In this document: in pieces, positions 37,037 to 44,221 of the stretch | How the letters are laid out: each line of letters starts with the position of its first letter | Numbering within the stretch: position 1 is the first letter of the stretch | Origin: Chryseobacterium balustinum | Lineage (GTDB): Bacteria > Bacteroidota > Bacteroidia > Flavobacteriales > Weeksellaceae | Direction: 5' to 3' | Length of the DNA stretch: 64,000 nucleotides | Assembly: GCF_900168205.1 (NCBI RefSeq) | Contig: NZ_FUZE01000001.1 | Location: 496,001-560,000 of the forward strand | Notes under the pieces: model-generated | Told to the model about the DNA's origin: nothing | The model's input: only the letters and a program-made list of their open reading frames with translations | Database searches by the model: none | Made by a program: the position numbers and the translations under genes

Positions 37037-37978
37037 ATGAAGAAGATATTTTTAATCTTAAGTCTGGTTCTATTTAATTTAAATCAGGCTAAAACGATCA
37101 GTGACAGTTTATCTATTCCAGACGATCTGAGTGAAATTTTATTCAATGAATGTGATGCTTGCGGATGTGCTGCGGGAAATGGATCTTCAGGTTTTGAATC
37201 TTTATTGAATCCACAGTTTATCGGTGTTAAATATTTTGCTCAGCATTATAAAGCGAAAGAAAATTTATTTGTCAATGACTTGACACAGGATCAGTATTTC
37301 AATACAATTCAGCTTTGGGCGAAAATACCTTTAAGTCAAAGGTTAAGTGTTTATGCAAGTCTGCCGTTTCATTTTCATGAAAAGAAAACTTTGCAGGGCG
37401 ATATTAATATCAACGGAATCGGAGATTTTAATCTGATGGGAATTTATAAACTGATCAATTCAAAAGATAATAAGCATGAATTGAATGGTGGAGTAGGTGT
37501 GAAGGTTCCGTTAGGAAAATTTGATGAAAAAGGTATTTCAGGAGTGAATCCAAGTTTTCAGTTGGGAACAGGAAGTTGGGATTATCAGGCTGTTTTGAAT
37601 TACAGATTTCAGAAAAATAAAGTGGCTGTGCTTCTCAATACCGATTATACCATCAAAACTGAAAATAAAAAACACTATCAGTTTGGGAACCAATGGAATT
37701 ATTCGGCTACCGGATTTTACCAAATTGTAGGAACTGAGAAAATGATTTTGTCTGCAAAAGCTGGTTTACAAGGAGAGGTTTATGACCGAAACCGTCAGTA
37801 TAAAGAAGATCTTCCGAAAACCGCAGGAAGTGCTTTGTATGGAAAATTAGGTTTTGAAGCTTCTTACAAAAAGGTGAGTTTGGGAACAGAATTAATGCTT
37901 CCAACGTATACCAATTTGGCAGGAGGAGATATTGAAGCAAAATCCAGATTCAGTGTTTTTATCAATTTTGGAATTTAA
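37037..37978 (+). CDS. Outer-membrane protein with N-terminal CDACGC motif
   Basis: The 313-residue product has a signal peptide (FNLNQAK), an acidic linker, and then C39-DA-C42-G-C44, a CxxCxC metal-type motif at the mature N-terminus. The rest is strand-like, with INGIGDFNLMGIYKL and a C-terminal RFSVFINFGI consistent with a small beta-barrel. It is 12 bp after MbnH and so belongs to the MbnP/MbnH operon. A role as a channel or docking site for the copper-handling pair is inferred. I know of no assigned function. Confidence 0.8.
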   Translation: MKKIFLILSLVLFNLNQAKTISDSLSIPDDLSEILFNECDACGCAAGNGSSGFESLLNPQFIGVKYFAQHYKAKENLFVNDLTQDQYFNTIQLWAKIPLSQRLSVYASLPFHFHEKKTLQGDININGIGDFNLMGIYKLINSKDNKHELNGGVGVKVPLGKFDEKGISGVNPSFQLGTGSWDYQAVLNYRFQKNKVAVLLNTDYTIKTENKKHYQFGNQWNYSATGFYQIVGTEKMILSAKAGLQGEVYDRNRQYKEDLPKTAGSALYGKLGFEASYKKVSLGTELMLPTYTNLAGGDIEAKSRFSVFINFGI

Positions 37979-37983
37979 TTAAA

Positions 37984-38043
37984 AATAGAATTTTAGGCAG
38001 AAAGCTACTTTTTAAAGTAAGTTTTTAAGCCTAAAATTCTATT
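37984..38043 (+). repeat. Inverted repeat with 15-bp arms after the MbnP operon
   Basis: AATAGAATTTTAGGC (37984-37998) and GCCTAAAATTCTATT (38029-38043) match exactly around a 30-bp centre. It could be part of the operon's 3' end or a dispersed element. It lies before the shared terminator. Confidence 0.6.
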
Positions 38044-38044
38044 A

Positions 38045-38077
38045 AGTCCTCATCAGTTTTGGTGAGGACTATTTTTT
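38045..38077. terminator. Terminator after the MbnP operon
   Basis: AGTCCTCA (38045-38052) and TGAGGACT (38063-38070) form the stem, followed by six Ts. It also covers the stop codon of the convergent MFS gene. Confidence 0.85.
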
Positions 38078-39295
38078 ATGTCCTTTTATATTGGGTAAAA
38101 AAGCGGTGATAATTCCCATTAACGGCAAGAATGCACAGATCTTGAAGACATATTCTATACTGGTGTCGTCAGCAACAGCTCCTAATATCGCAGAACCTAT
38201 TCCGCCCATTCCAAACATAAATCCGAAAAACAAACCGGCAACCAATCCGATTTTATTAGGCATAAGATCTGTGGCGTAAACTAATATTGCAGAAAATGCT
38301 GAAGCAATGATCAATCCTATAAAAACCGCAAAGATGATCGTCCAGAATAGTGAAAGGTAAGGAAGACAAAGTGTAAATGGTGCAGCTCCCAAAATAGAAA
38401 TCCAGATAATCTTTTTTCTGCCATATTTATCTCCCAATCTTCCCCCTAAAATCGTACCTACGGCAACTGCGGCTAAAAATATGAACAAATAAAGTTGAGA
38501 ATCTTGTACCGAAACATGGAATTTATCAATCAAAAAGAAGGTGAAATAGTTGGTCATTGAAGCCAGATAAATGTATTTTGAAAACACCAAAGCCAATAAA
38601 ATACTAATAGAAAATAAAACTTTTTTACGCGATAATTGTATTTCAATGATATCACTTGGATGTTTTTTTGATTTTTTCAGGGATAATCTTTCTGCATACC
38701 AGTTTCCTATTCTCCATAATACAATAATTCCGATGAAAGCTGCAATAGCAAACAGTCCTACATATCCCTGTCCTAAAGGAATAATAATTAAAGCAACTAA
38801 TAAAGGTCCGATTGCACTTCCTGAATTTCCACCTACTTGAAATATCGATTGTGCCAATCCTTTTTGTCCGCCCGATGCTAATTGTGCAACCCTTGAAGCT
38901 TCAGGATGAAAAATAGAAGATCCCATTCCGATTAATGCAACAGAAATTAGAATAACATAATATTGATGAGCAGCTGCTAACAAAAGTAATCCTGCCATTG
39001 ATAATCCCATCCCAATCGCCAAAGACCTTGGATTTGGTTTTTTATCGGTATAAATTCCAACAAAAGGTTGTAAAATTGAAGCAGTAAGTTGAAATACCAA
39101 TGTGATAATTCCGATTTGAGCAAATGATAAACTGAATTCTCCTTTCAGAATCGGATACAAAGAAGGAATGGTAGATTGAATCAGATCATTCAAAAAATGA
39201 GAAAAACTGATCATGAAGAGGATAGGATAAACAATTTTTGTAGTATCAATTGTTTTCGTCGTTATATTTTCCATAGTATTATTTTTATTCATCAT
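38069..39295 (-). CDS. MFS transporter, fosmidomycin-resistance-like
   Basis: A 408-residue inner-membrane exporter of the major facilitator superfamily with about 12 membrane segments. It shows HFLNDLIQSTIPSLYPILKGEFSLSFAQIG near the start, similar to the Fsr subgroup, and the MFS motifs GIYTDKKPNPRSLAIGMG and GRLGDKYGRKKII. The first Met at 39295 lies inside the 21-bp operator; the ATG at 39274 (MENITTK) is an alternative start. It follows the GntR-family gene by 28 bp on the minus strand and probably answers to it. Substrate unknown. Confidence 0.9.
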   Translation of the reverse strand: MMNKNNTMENITTKTIDTTKIVYPILFMISFSHFLNDLIQSTIPSLYPILKGEFSLSFAQIGIITLVFQLTASILQPFVGIYTDKKPNPRSLAIGMGLSMAGLLLLAAAHQYYVILISVALIGMGSSIFHPEASRVAQLASGGQKGLAQSIFQVGGNSGSAIGPLLVALIIIPLGQGYVGLFAIAAFIGIIVLWRIGNWYAERLSLKKSKKHPSDIIEIQLSRKKVLFSISILLALVFSKYIYLASMTNYFTFFLIDKFHVSVQDSQLYLFIFLAAVAVGTILGGRLGDKYGRKKIIWISILGAAPFTLCLPYLSLFWTIIFAVFIGLIIASAFSAILVYATDLMPNKIGLVAGLFFGFMFGMGGIGSAILGAVADDTSIEYVFKICAFLPLMGIITAFLPNIKGHKK

Positions 39296-39310
39296 ATCAT
39301 CTGATGAATT
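39290..39310 (-). promoter_or_regulatory. GntR operator copy 1, between the regulator and MFS genes
   Basis: This 21-bp stretch is identical to the one at 39989-40009. Its core TCATCTGATGA is a 5-1-5 palindrome. No good promoter was seen for the MFS gene itself, so this copy may act as a roadblock or control a weak internal promoter. Confidence 0.65.
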
Positions 39311-39323
39311 TTATTAAATTTTT

Positions 39324-39980
39324 TTAATAAATCTGATCAACAATTTTCTGTGCAATGACAGAAGCTTTCTCTGCATCTCCATTTTCAATAGACAGATAAA
39401 GGTCGGTATGTATTTTTTGAGAAATTTTAAATGATTCTGTATTATTATGATGTCTTGTTTCGAAAGAACTCATAATATGCTTGGTTGCTATTTTATAAAT
39501 TTCTTTTAAAAGATTGTTTCCGCAAGACTCTGCTATAGCTAAATGGAAATTGATATCCGCCTGATAACATTCTGTTGCCAGATTTTCTTCTGCAAATTGA
39601 GTTCTTAGATTCAGATATTTTTTAATTGTTTCTAAATCTTCCTCAGTTCGATTGATGGCTGCTTTTGCTGCAATTTTTGAATCGAGCAATGATCGTACTT
39701 CTTGCACTTCTTCAATCTGTGCTTTATTCATTTGAGAATCTAATGATTCGTAGGCATTTTTAGAAACGACAAAAGTTCCTACGCCTTGCTGTACATTAAG
39801 AATTCCCTGAATGGATAAAATCTTTATCGCCTCACGAATACTGGATCTGCCTACGCCATAGATTTTCATCAGTTCAGATTCAATCGGCAGTTTTTCGCCA
39901 ATAGCATATTCATCGTTGGATATCCCTTCGATTAATCTTTCCGCAACTTCCTGCGCTAAAGTCTTTCTTTGAATCTGCAT
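39324..39980 (-). CDS. GntR/FadR-subfamily transcriptional regulator
   Basis: The 218-residue protein has the GntR winged helix in residues about 10-75 (ISNDEYAIGEKLPIESELMKIYGVGRSSIREAIKILSIQGILNVQQGVGTFV), followed by an all-helical FCD-type ligand domain with the His-containing DINFHLAIAESCGN and metal-binding-like HIMSSFETRHH near the end. It therefore belongs to the FadR subgroup, which senses small organic acids or similar ligands. Identical operator sites flank it, so it very likely controls itself and the MFS exporter. Ligand unknown. Confidence 0.92.
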   Translation of the reverse strand: MQIQRKTLAQEVAERLIEGISNDEYAIGEKLPIESELMKIYGVGRSSIREAIKILSIQGILNVQQGVGTFVVSKNAYESLDSQMNKAQIEEVQEVRSLLDSKIAAKAAINRTEEDLETIKKYLNLRTQFAEENLATECYQADINFHLAIAESCGNNLLKEIYKIATKHIMSSFETRHHNNTESFKISQKIHTDLYLSIENGDAEKASVIAQKIVDQIY

Positions 39981-39988
39981 TATAAAAA

Positions 39989-40009
39989 CATCATATCATC
40001 TGATGAATT
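39989..40009 (-). promoter_or_regulatory. GntR operator copy 2, at the regulator's own start site
   Basis: An exact copy of 39290-39310. It lies 1 bp from the -7 box and spans the predicted transcription start near 40004, the ideal place for autorepression. Confidence 0.75.
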
Positions 40010-40010
40010 G

Positions 40011-40043
40011 CAAAGATATAATTTAAAAAAATAAATAAGCAAA
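40011..40043 (-). promoter_or_regulatory. Promoter of the GntR-family gene
   Basis: On the minus strand TTTG (40043-40040), a 21-bp spacer and TATCTTTG (40018-40011) fit the Bacteroidota consensus exactly. Confidence 0.75.
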
Positions 40044-40078
40044 CTTTATTAATGATTTTGTACAGTATTTATAAACGA

Positions 40079-40111
40079 AAAAAGAGATTTCAAAATATGA
40101 AATCTCTTTTT
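40079..40111 (-). terminator. Terminator after the tRNA-Glu pair
   Basis: AAAAGAGATTTCA and TGAAATCTCTTTT form a long stem flanked by A and T runs. In the minus direction it follows the last tRNA-Glu and would end the rpsT-tRNA transcript. Confidence 0.85.
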
Positions 40112-40112
40112 G

Positions 40113-40184
40113 TAGCCCGTAGGGGAGTCGAACCCCTCTTACCAGGATGAAAACCTGAGGTCCTAACCGATAGACGAACGGGCC
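40113..40184 (-). tRNA. tRNA-Glu (UUC), copy 1
   Basis: On the minus strand the 72-nt gene begins GGCCCGT and ends ACGGGCT plus discriminator A. The anticodon loop TTTTCAT between CAGG and CCTG gives anticodon TTC. The T arm has GGGTTCGACTCCC. The acceptor end CCA is not encoded. It is identical to the copy at 40282-40353. Confidence 0.97.
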
Positions 40185-40281
40185 ATCTACCAATCTGCAA
40201 ATAAATTTACAGGGTTAGCTTTTTTGTTTTTATAAGTTTCAACTCTTACTTAATTACTCGGTTAGTAGCAATTAAAATTAG

Positions 40282-40353
40282 TAGCCCGTAGGGGAGTCGA
40301 ACCCCTCTTACCAGGATGAAAACCTGAGGTCCTAACCGATAGACGAACGGGCC
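40282..40353 (-). tRNA. tRNA-Glu (UUC), copy 2
   Basis: An identical second 72-nt copy, 97 bp from the first and 10 bp after the rpsT stop. Anticodon TTC, no encoded CCA. The position suggests processing from a shared rpsT transcript. Confidence 0.97.
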
Positions 40354-40363
40354 TACTATATAG

Positions 40364-40618
40364 TTACGCTAATTTATTAACGTGCTTAGTCAATTTACTT
40401 TTCAAGTTAGCTGCCTTATTCTTGTGAATAATGTTTTTCTTAGCTAATTTGTCTAACAAAGCGATAACTTTTGGCAATTGCTCAGTAGCTGCTGCTTTGT
40501 TTTCTTCGTTTCTTAAAACTTTTAGAGCTGTTCTAGCAGTCTTGTGGTAGTATCTGTTACGAACTTTTCTAACTTCGTTTTGTCTTATTCTCTTAAGTGC
40601 TGATTTATGATTAGCCAT
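40364..40618 (-). CDS. rpsT: 30S ribosomal protein S20
   Basis: S20 is a primary 16S rRNA-binding protein of the small subunit. From the ATG at 40618 the 84-residue product starts [21 protein letters not shown], the canonical N-terminus, and is rich in Lys and Arg throughout, ending LTKHVNKLA. An upstream in-frame ATG at 40639 would add seven unrelated residues and was rejected. Two tRNA-Glu genes follow within a few bases and one terminator lies after them, so this appears to be a mixed protein-tRNA transcript. Confidence 0.97.
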   Translation of the reverse strand: MANHKSALKRIRQNEVRKVRNRYYHKTARTALKVLRNEENKAAATEQLPKVIALLDKLAKKNIIHKNKAANLKSKLTKHVNKLA

Positions 40619-40695
40619 ATCGTTTAAATGTGAGTGCAAATTTATAGACTTTTTTGTTACCCACCAAATTTATTTTTAATTATTTTAAAATATTT

Positions 40696-41016
40696 TTAGT
40701 TTTCTTCTGAAAGGTACTTTTTAAGCTTGTCTAAGGCTTGTTGTACTTTAATATTTTCAGTTTCTTTTCCTAATTTGTTGATGATGTTTTCCAACATAAT
40801 CATTGCATTATTCCATTCTCCGGTAGAGTTGGAAAAAGTAAGTCCGTCGATGGTTACTTCAAAAATACTTTTTTCTCCGCTCCTGTAGAGTTTGAAACTA
40901 ATTTTATCATCCTTGCCTGTAATCCCTTCCGTACTAGTTTTTAAATCATACCCTTTCGGGTTAGAGCGAATCTTATTAAAAAGAAGCTGTGCTTCTTGAA
41001 TTTTTAAATTCGGCAT
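40696..41016 (-). CDS. Small conserved protein of unknown function
   Basis: I do not recognise the 106-residue product. It is soluble with no signal peptide. It begins MPNLKIQEAQLLFNKIRSNP, has a strand-like middle (KISFKLYRSGEKSIFEVTIDGLTFS) and ends in a helix (MIMLENIINKLGKE ... ALDKLKKYLSEEN). Its even composition and lack of low complexity suggest a real gene. It lies upstream of rpsT on the same strand, 77 bp away. A 9-2-9 inverted repeat at 41054-41073 lies 38 bp upstream of its ATG. Confidence 0.7.
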   Translation of the reverse strand: MPNLKIQEAQLLFNKIRSNPKGYDLKTSTEGITGKDDKISFKLYRSGEKSIFEVTIDGLTFSNSTGEWNNAMIMLENIINKLGKETENIKVQQALDKLKKYLSEEN

Positions 41017-41053
41017 GATGTAAAATTTGGTCGTCTTGTGAGGCCTGTGTTTA

Positions 41054-41073
41054 TTTACTCTCGAGAGAGTAAA
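41054..41073 (-). repeat. 9-2-9 inverted repeat upstream of the unknown gene
   Basis: TTTACTCTC (41054-41062), GA, GAGAGTAAA (41065-41073) match exactly. It is 38 bp upstream of the gene at 40696-41016 and could be an operator or a structured leader. The rest of the gap 41074-41220 shows no gene. Confidence 0.4.
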
Positions 41074-41220
41074 GTTTACCAGTTTTTATCCTGTAGACTG
41101 ATTTCTCAATCATTAAACTTTTGCAAAAGTAATGTTTTTTAGTATTTCAAACAAAATCAAATTTAATCTTGTTTAAAAATTTATTAATATTTACCGCTAC
41201 CTGCTTGTTTTACAGTCTTT

Positions 41221-43344
41221 TTATCTGAAAACATTATTTACAATATTTCCGATTTCCATAAAATCATTATGATTTCCTACAGATCGCTTCTCAGAATTTA
41301 TATTCTCGAATTCCGAAAAAGGGAAGATTAATAAGTAATTTTTATTACTCAAATGTTTATTAAGAAGCTCAGGAATAAATCGCATTTGCGGAATATAAGA
41401 TTTCATTCCTCTTTTTGCCATTAAGATAATAAGGGCTTCATTGTCTTTAAGTTGGGTCGCTGTTTGCTCGCCGTCTTTCCATGTGTTCATAATAATAAAT
41501 TCAGCTTCAATATTGGCTTTCTTAACGATTTTCTGTAAAATATTAAGAATCTCTTCTGAAGCATAAAAAGTAATCGTAGCTCCAGAATTTCTTGCAACAT
41601 TCCAAACCCTCAACAAGGCATGAAAAAATCCGGCTTCTTTATGCGCATTATCAGGGATCATCACCGAATGGTTTGTTATGGTAGCCAAAGGCTGAATTGC
41701 GTGATACACCAGAACATTTACATCATCACGCTGTAAATATCCATTGTAAAGATTATCGGTGAAGGAAGGCGAAAAACCTTTGGTGTCTTCTAATCCGATA
41801 ATAAGATCGGTGATGTTTTGCTCTTTAATTACATTGTTTACGCCATTGATAACATCATTATCATATCTTTTTAAAGGCTGTATTTTCACATCTGCCGCTG
41901 CCGCCATATCGGTTGCCTGATGTAAAAGTTTCTCTGCATTTTTTACAGAAGACTCATTTTTATCTTCATTGATAATATTTAAAGCAAATAAGTTTTCTGT
42001 ATTTGAATGAGCTTTAATTAAGATTCCAAGATTTACCATTCGTTCCACAGTAGATTCGTGGTTTATAGCTAAAAGAATGTTTTCCTGTTCGTGGCTGTTT
42101 CCGGAAACGGTTTCTTCATTGTCTTGTTCTGCAATCTTCTGGGCACTCGACATAGAGATGAATGATGAAATTGTGCATGAAATAAGAATCAGTAAGATAC
42201 TTCCGTTAAGAACGTGCTCATTTAATAATCTAATCGGTTCTCCGGTTTCTGTTTCCGAAATTATAATATTGTAACCAACCATTACAGTAGCTAAAGTTGC
42301 TGCTGCAGAGGCCGAGCTAAGACCAAATACGAGCCTGCCTTCTTCTTTGGTAAACCTAAATGTTTTTTGTGCAATAACAGCAGAAATATATTTTCCGCCG
42401 ATAGATGCTACAAGCATAATTGAAGCAACTTTTATTGTTTCAAAACTGTTGAAAAATACTTTAAAGTCAATCAACATTCCCACACTTATCAGAAAGAAAG
42501 GAATAAATATCGCATTTCCTACAAATTCTACCCTGTTCATTAAAGAAGAGGTGTGCGGAATGAGCCTGTTTAAAGCCAGACCTGCAAAAAATGCTCCTAT
42601 TATTGCTTCAACTCCTGCTAATTCTGCCAAAACTGCAGCAAAATATATCATTACCAATACAAAAATATATTGAGAGATTTTATCATTAATTTTTTTAAAA
42701 AACCAACGTCCTATCAAAGGAAAAAGCATAAGAACAACCAAACTGAAAACCAGAAAAGAGATGGATAGTTTTACCCAAAAAGAAATACCCATATCGCCTT
42801 GTACCAAACCTACAACTATAGCTAAAACCAATAATGTGGCAACATCGGTAATCATAGTTCCTCCTACAGTAATATTTACGGCTTGATTTTTTGCTATTCC
42901 AAGCTTACTGATTAATGGGTATGTAATTAAAGTTTGTGAAGAAAATAGACTTGCAAAAAGCACAGAAGTGAGCATAGAAAAACCGAGAATGTAAAACGCT
43001 CCGAAATATCCTAAAATAAAAGGAAAAATAAATGCGTAACCTCCGTAACCTAAACTTTTCCATTTGTTTTTCTTAAAATCCCCCATATCGATTTCAAGAC
43101 CTGCAAGAAACATGATGTAAAGCAGTCCTGTTGTTCCGGTTACTACAATGCTGCTGTCTCTCGCTAAAACATTAAATCCGTTCGGTCCAATTACTGCACC
43201 TGCGATAATTAATCCTAATAAATGAGGGACTTTAATTTTATTGAGTAAAAGGGGTGCCGCAAGAATAATGATGAGCACCAAAAGAAACTTCAAGACCGGG
43301 TCTTCAATGGGGAAACTGAGGTTGTGTATACTTAATAGAGTCAT
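41221..43344 (-). CDS. Cation/proton antiporter with C-terminal universal-stress-like domain
   Basis: A 707-residue inner-membrane exchanger of the CPA2 (KefB/NhaS-like) group. The first about 400 residues hold some 12 membrane segments with IKVPHLLGLIIAGAVIGPNGFNVL, AGLEIDMGDF and a long helical core with GLSSASAAATLATVMVGYNI. The last about 280 residues are soluble and resemble UspA-type domains (ENILLAINHESTVERMVNLGILIKAH ... DLIIGLEDTKGFS), probably a cytoplasmic regulatory part. It follows a lipoprotein gene by 6 bp, forming an operon. Na or K specificity is not clear. Confidence 0.9.
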   Translation of the reverse strand: MTLLSIHNLSFPIEDPVLKFLLVLIIILAAPLLLNKIKVPHLLGLIIAGAVIGPNGFNVLARDSSIVVTGTTGLLYIMFLAGLEIDMGDFKKNKWKSLGYGGYAFIFPFILGYFGAFYILGFSMLTSVLFASLFSSQTLITYPLISKLGIAKNQAVNITVGGTMITDVATLLVLAIVVGLVQGDMGISFWVKLSISFLVFSLVVLMLFPLIGRWFFKKINDKISQYIFVLVMIYFAAVLAELAGVEAIIGAFFAGLALNRLIPHTSSLMNRVEFVGNAIFIPFFLISVGMLIDFKVFFNSFETIKVASIMLVASIGGKYISAVIAQKTFRFTKEEGRLVFGLSSASAAATLATVMVGYNIIISETETGEPIRLLNEHVLNGSILLILISCTISSFISMSSAQKIAEQDNEETVSGNSHEQENILLAINHESTVERMVNLGILIKAHSNTENLFALNIINEDKNESSVKNAEKLLHQATDMAAAADVKIQPLKRYDNDVINGVNNVIKEQNITDLIIGLEDTKGFSPSFTDNLYNGYLQRDDVNVLVYHAIQPLATITNHSVMIPDNAHKEAGFFHALLRVWNVARNSGATITFYASEEILNILQKIVKKANIEAEFIIMNTWKDGEQTATQLKDNEALIILMAKRGMKSYIPQMRFIPELLNKHLSNKNYLLIFPFSEFENINSEKRSVGNHNDFMEIGNIVNNVFR

Positions 43345-43350
43345 CTGTAT

Positions 43351-43914
43351 TTATTTTGTGGAACGTACTAATTCAACCGAGAATTTTGCCATACAATTGT
43401 CAACAGCGATGGTTCTTATTCCTTTGATTTTTGTGTCTGAAATATCATTAAGTAAAACATTCATGTCTACTTTCTTTTTAGCCGTAGAATCTGTTTTGAA
43501 ATTCAATTTGATTTCATTGTTTTCAAACCTTCCTGAGTAAAGTCTTACAAGGTTATTGTTGTTGATAATTTTTGAAAAAAGCTGTAAAGAGTCGCTGGCA
43601 AATTCCCAAGTGTCAGTTCTTTGGTCTCCAACTACATAATCACTACAGTTAGATTCTGTACAAATTACTTTTCCTATCCACGAGCCTGAAATTTCTTGAG
43701 GCCACTGTACAATTTTTATGGAGTCTGCATCTTTTTTACTGAAAATACTGTCTCTCATTTTTAATAAAGATTGATAGTCGGCTTCTTTTTGGGCGAATGA
43801 TTTTTCTTTATCCAATAACTGTTTTTCTCTCAAATTAAGAGCGTTTTCTTTGTCTTTGTAATTGCAGCTAACAAATAATAATAAGAGGAAAATTAGGAGT
43901 ATTGAATTTTTCAT
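43351..43914 (-). CDS. Lipoprotein of unknown function with coiled-coil
   Basis: The 187-residue product has a lipoprotein signal (LLLFVSC, lipid Cys about 17), a charged helical stretch (NALNLREKQLLDKEKSFAQKEADYQSLLK) and a C-terminal strand-like domain with ISGSWIGKVICTESNCSDYVVGDQRTDTWEF. This latter part suggests a small beta-rich fold, and two Cys could pair. It directly precedes the antiporter, 6 bp apart, so the two may work together at the envelope. No family was recognised. Confidence 0.8.
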   Translation of the reverse strand: MKNSILLIFLLLLFVSCNYKDKENALNLREKQLLDKEKSFAQKEADYQSLLKMRDSIFSKKDADSIKIVQWPQEISGSWIGKVICTESNCSDYVVGDQRTDTWEFASDSLQLFSKIINNNNLVRLYSGRFENNEIKLNFKTDSTAKKKVDMNVLLNDISDTKIKGIRTIAVDNCMAKFSVELVRSTK

Positions 43915-44060
43915 AAAAATAAGTTGTAGCTTAAATGTACAAAAAAAATTATAGATAGGGTTGCGTTTTGCCTCCGGGATATATTGTCTAAAACATGAAA
44001 ATTAAAATTTTAGCCTCTGTTTTCTTGGATTTTTTCCTTTGAGAAAATGAAAAAAATGTA

Positions 44061-44092
44061 TAAAAAAAGCTCTCTATATCAGAGAGCTTTTT
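44061..44092 (-). terminator. Terminator after the third tRNA-Glu
   Basis: AAAAGCTCTCT and AGAGAGCTTTT form an 11-bp stem with A/T runs at both sides, immediately beyond the CCA end of the tRNA. Confidence 0.88.
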
Positions 44093-44166
44093 GGTAGTCT
44101 ATAGGAGAATCGAACTCCTGTTGCAAGGATGAAAACCTTGAGTCCTGACCACTAGACGAATAGACC
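44092..44166 (-). tRNA. tRNA-Glu (UUC), divergent isodecoder with encoded CCA
   Basis: The minus strand begins GGTCTAT and ends ATAGACT, discriminator A, then CCA. Anticodon loop TTTTCAT between CAAGG and CCTTG gives TTC. T loop GTTCGATTC is canonical. The body sequence differs widely from the two identical copies near 40.1-40.4 kb although the anticodon is the same. Confidence 0.96.
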
Positions 44167-44221
44167 AAATTTTGAGTTTGCAAAAGTATAAATAAACTTT
44201 TAAACTTCAAAATTATAGAGT

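Noticed and set aside
40113..40353. Tandem tRNA-Glu pair as an integration site of a mobile element
   Set aside because: No integrase, no flanking direct repeats other than the tRNAs themselves, and the neighbours are housekeeping genes.
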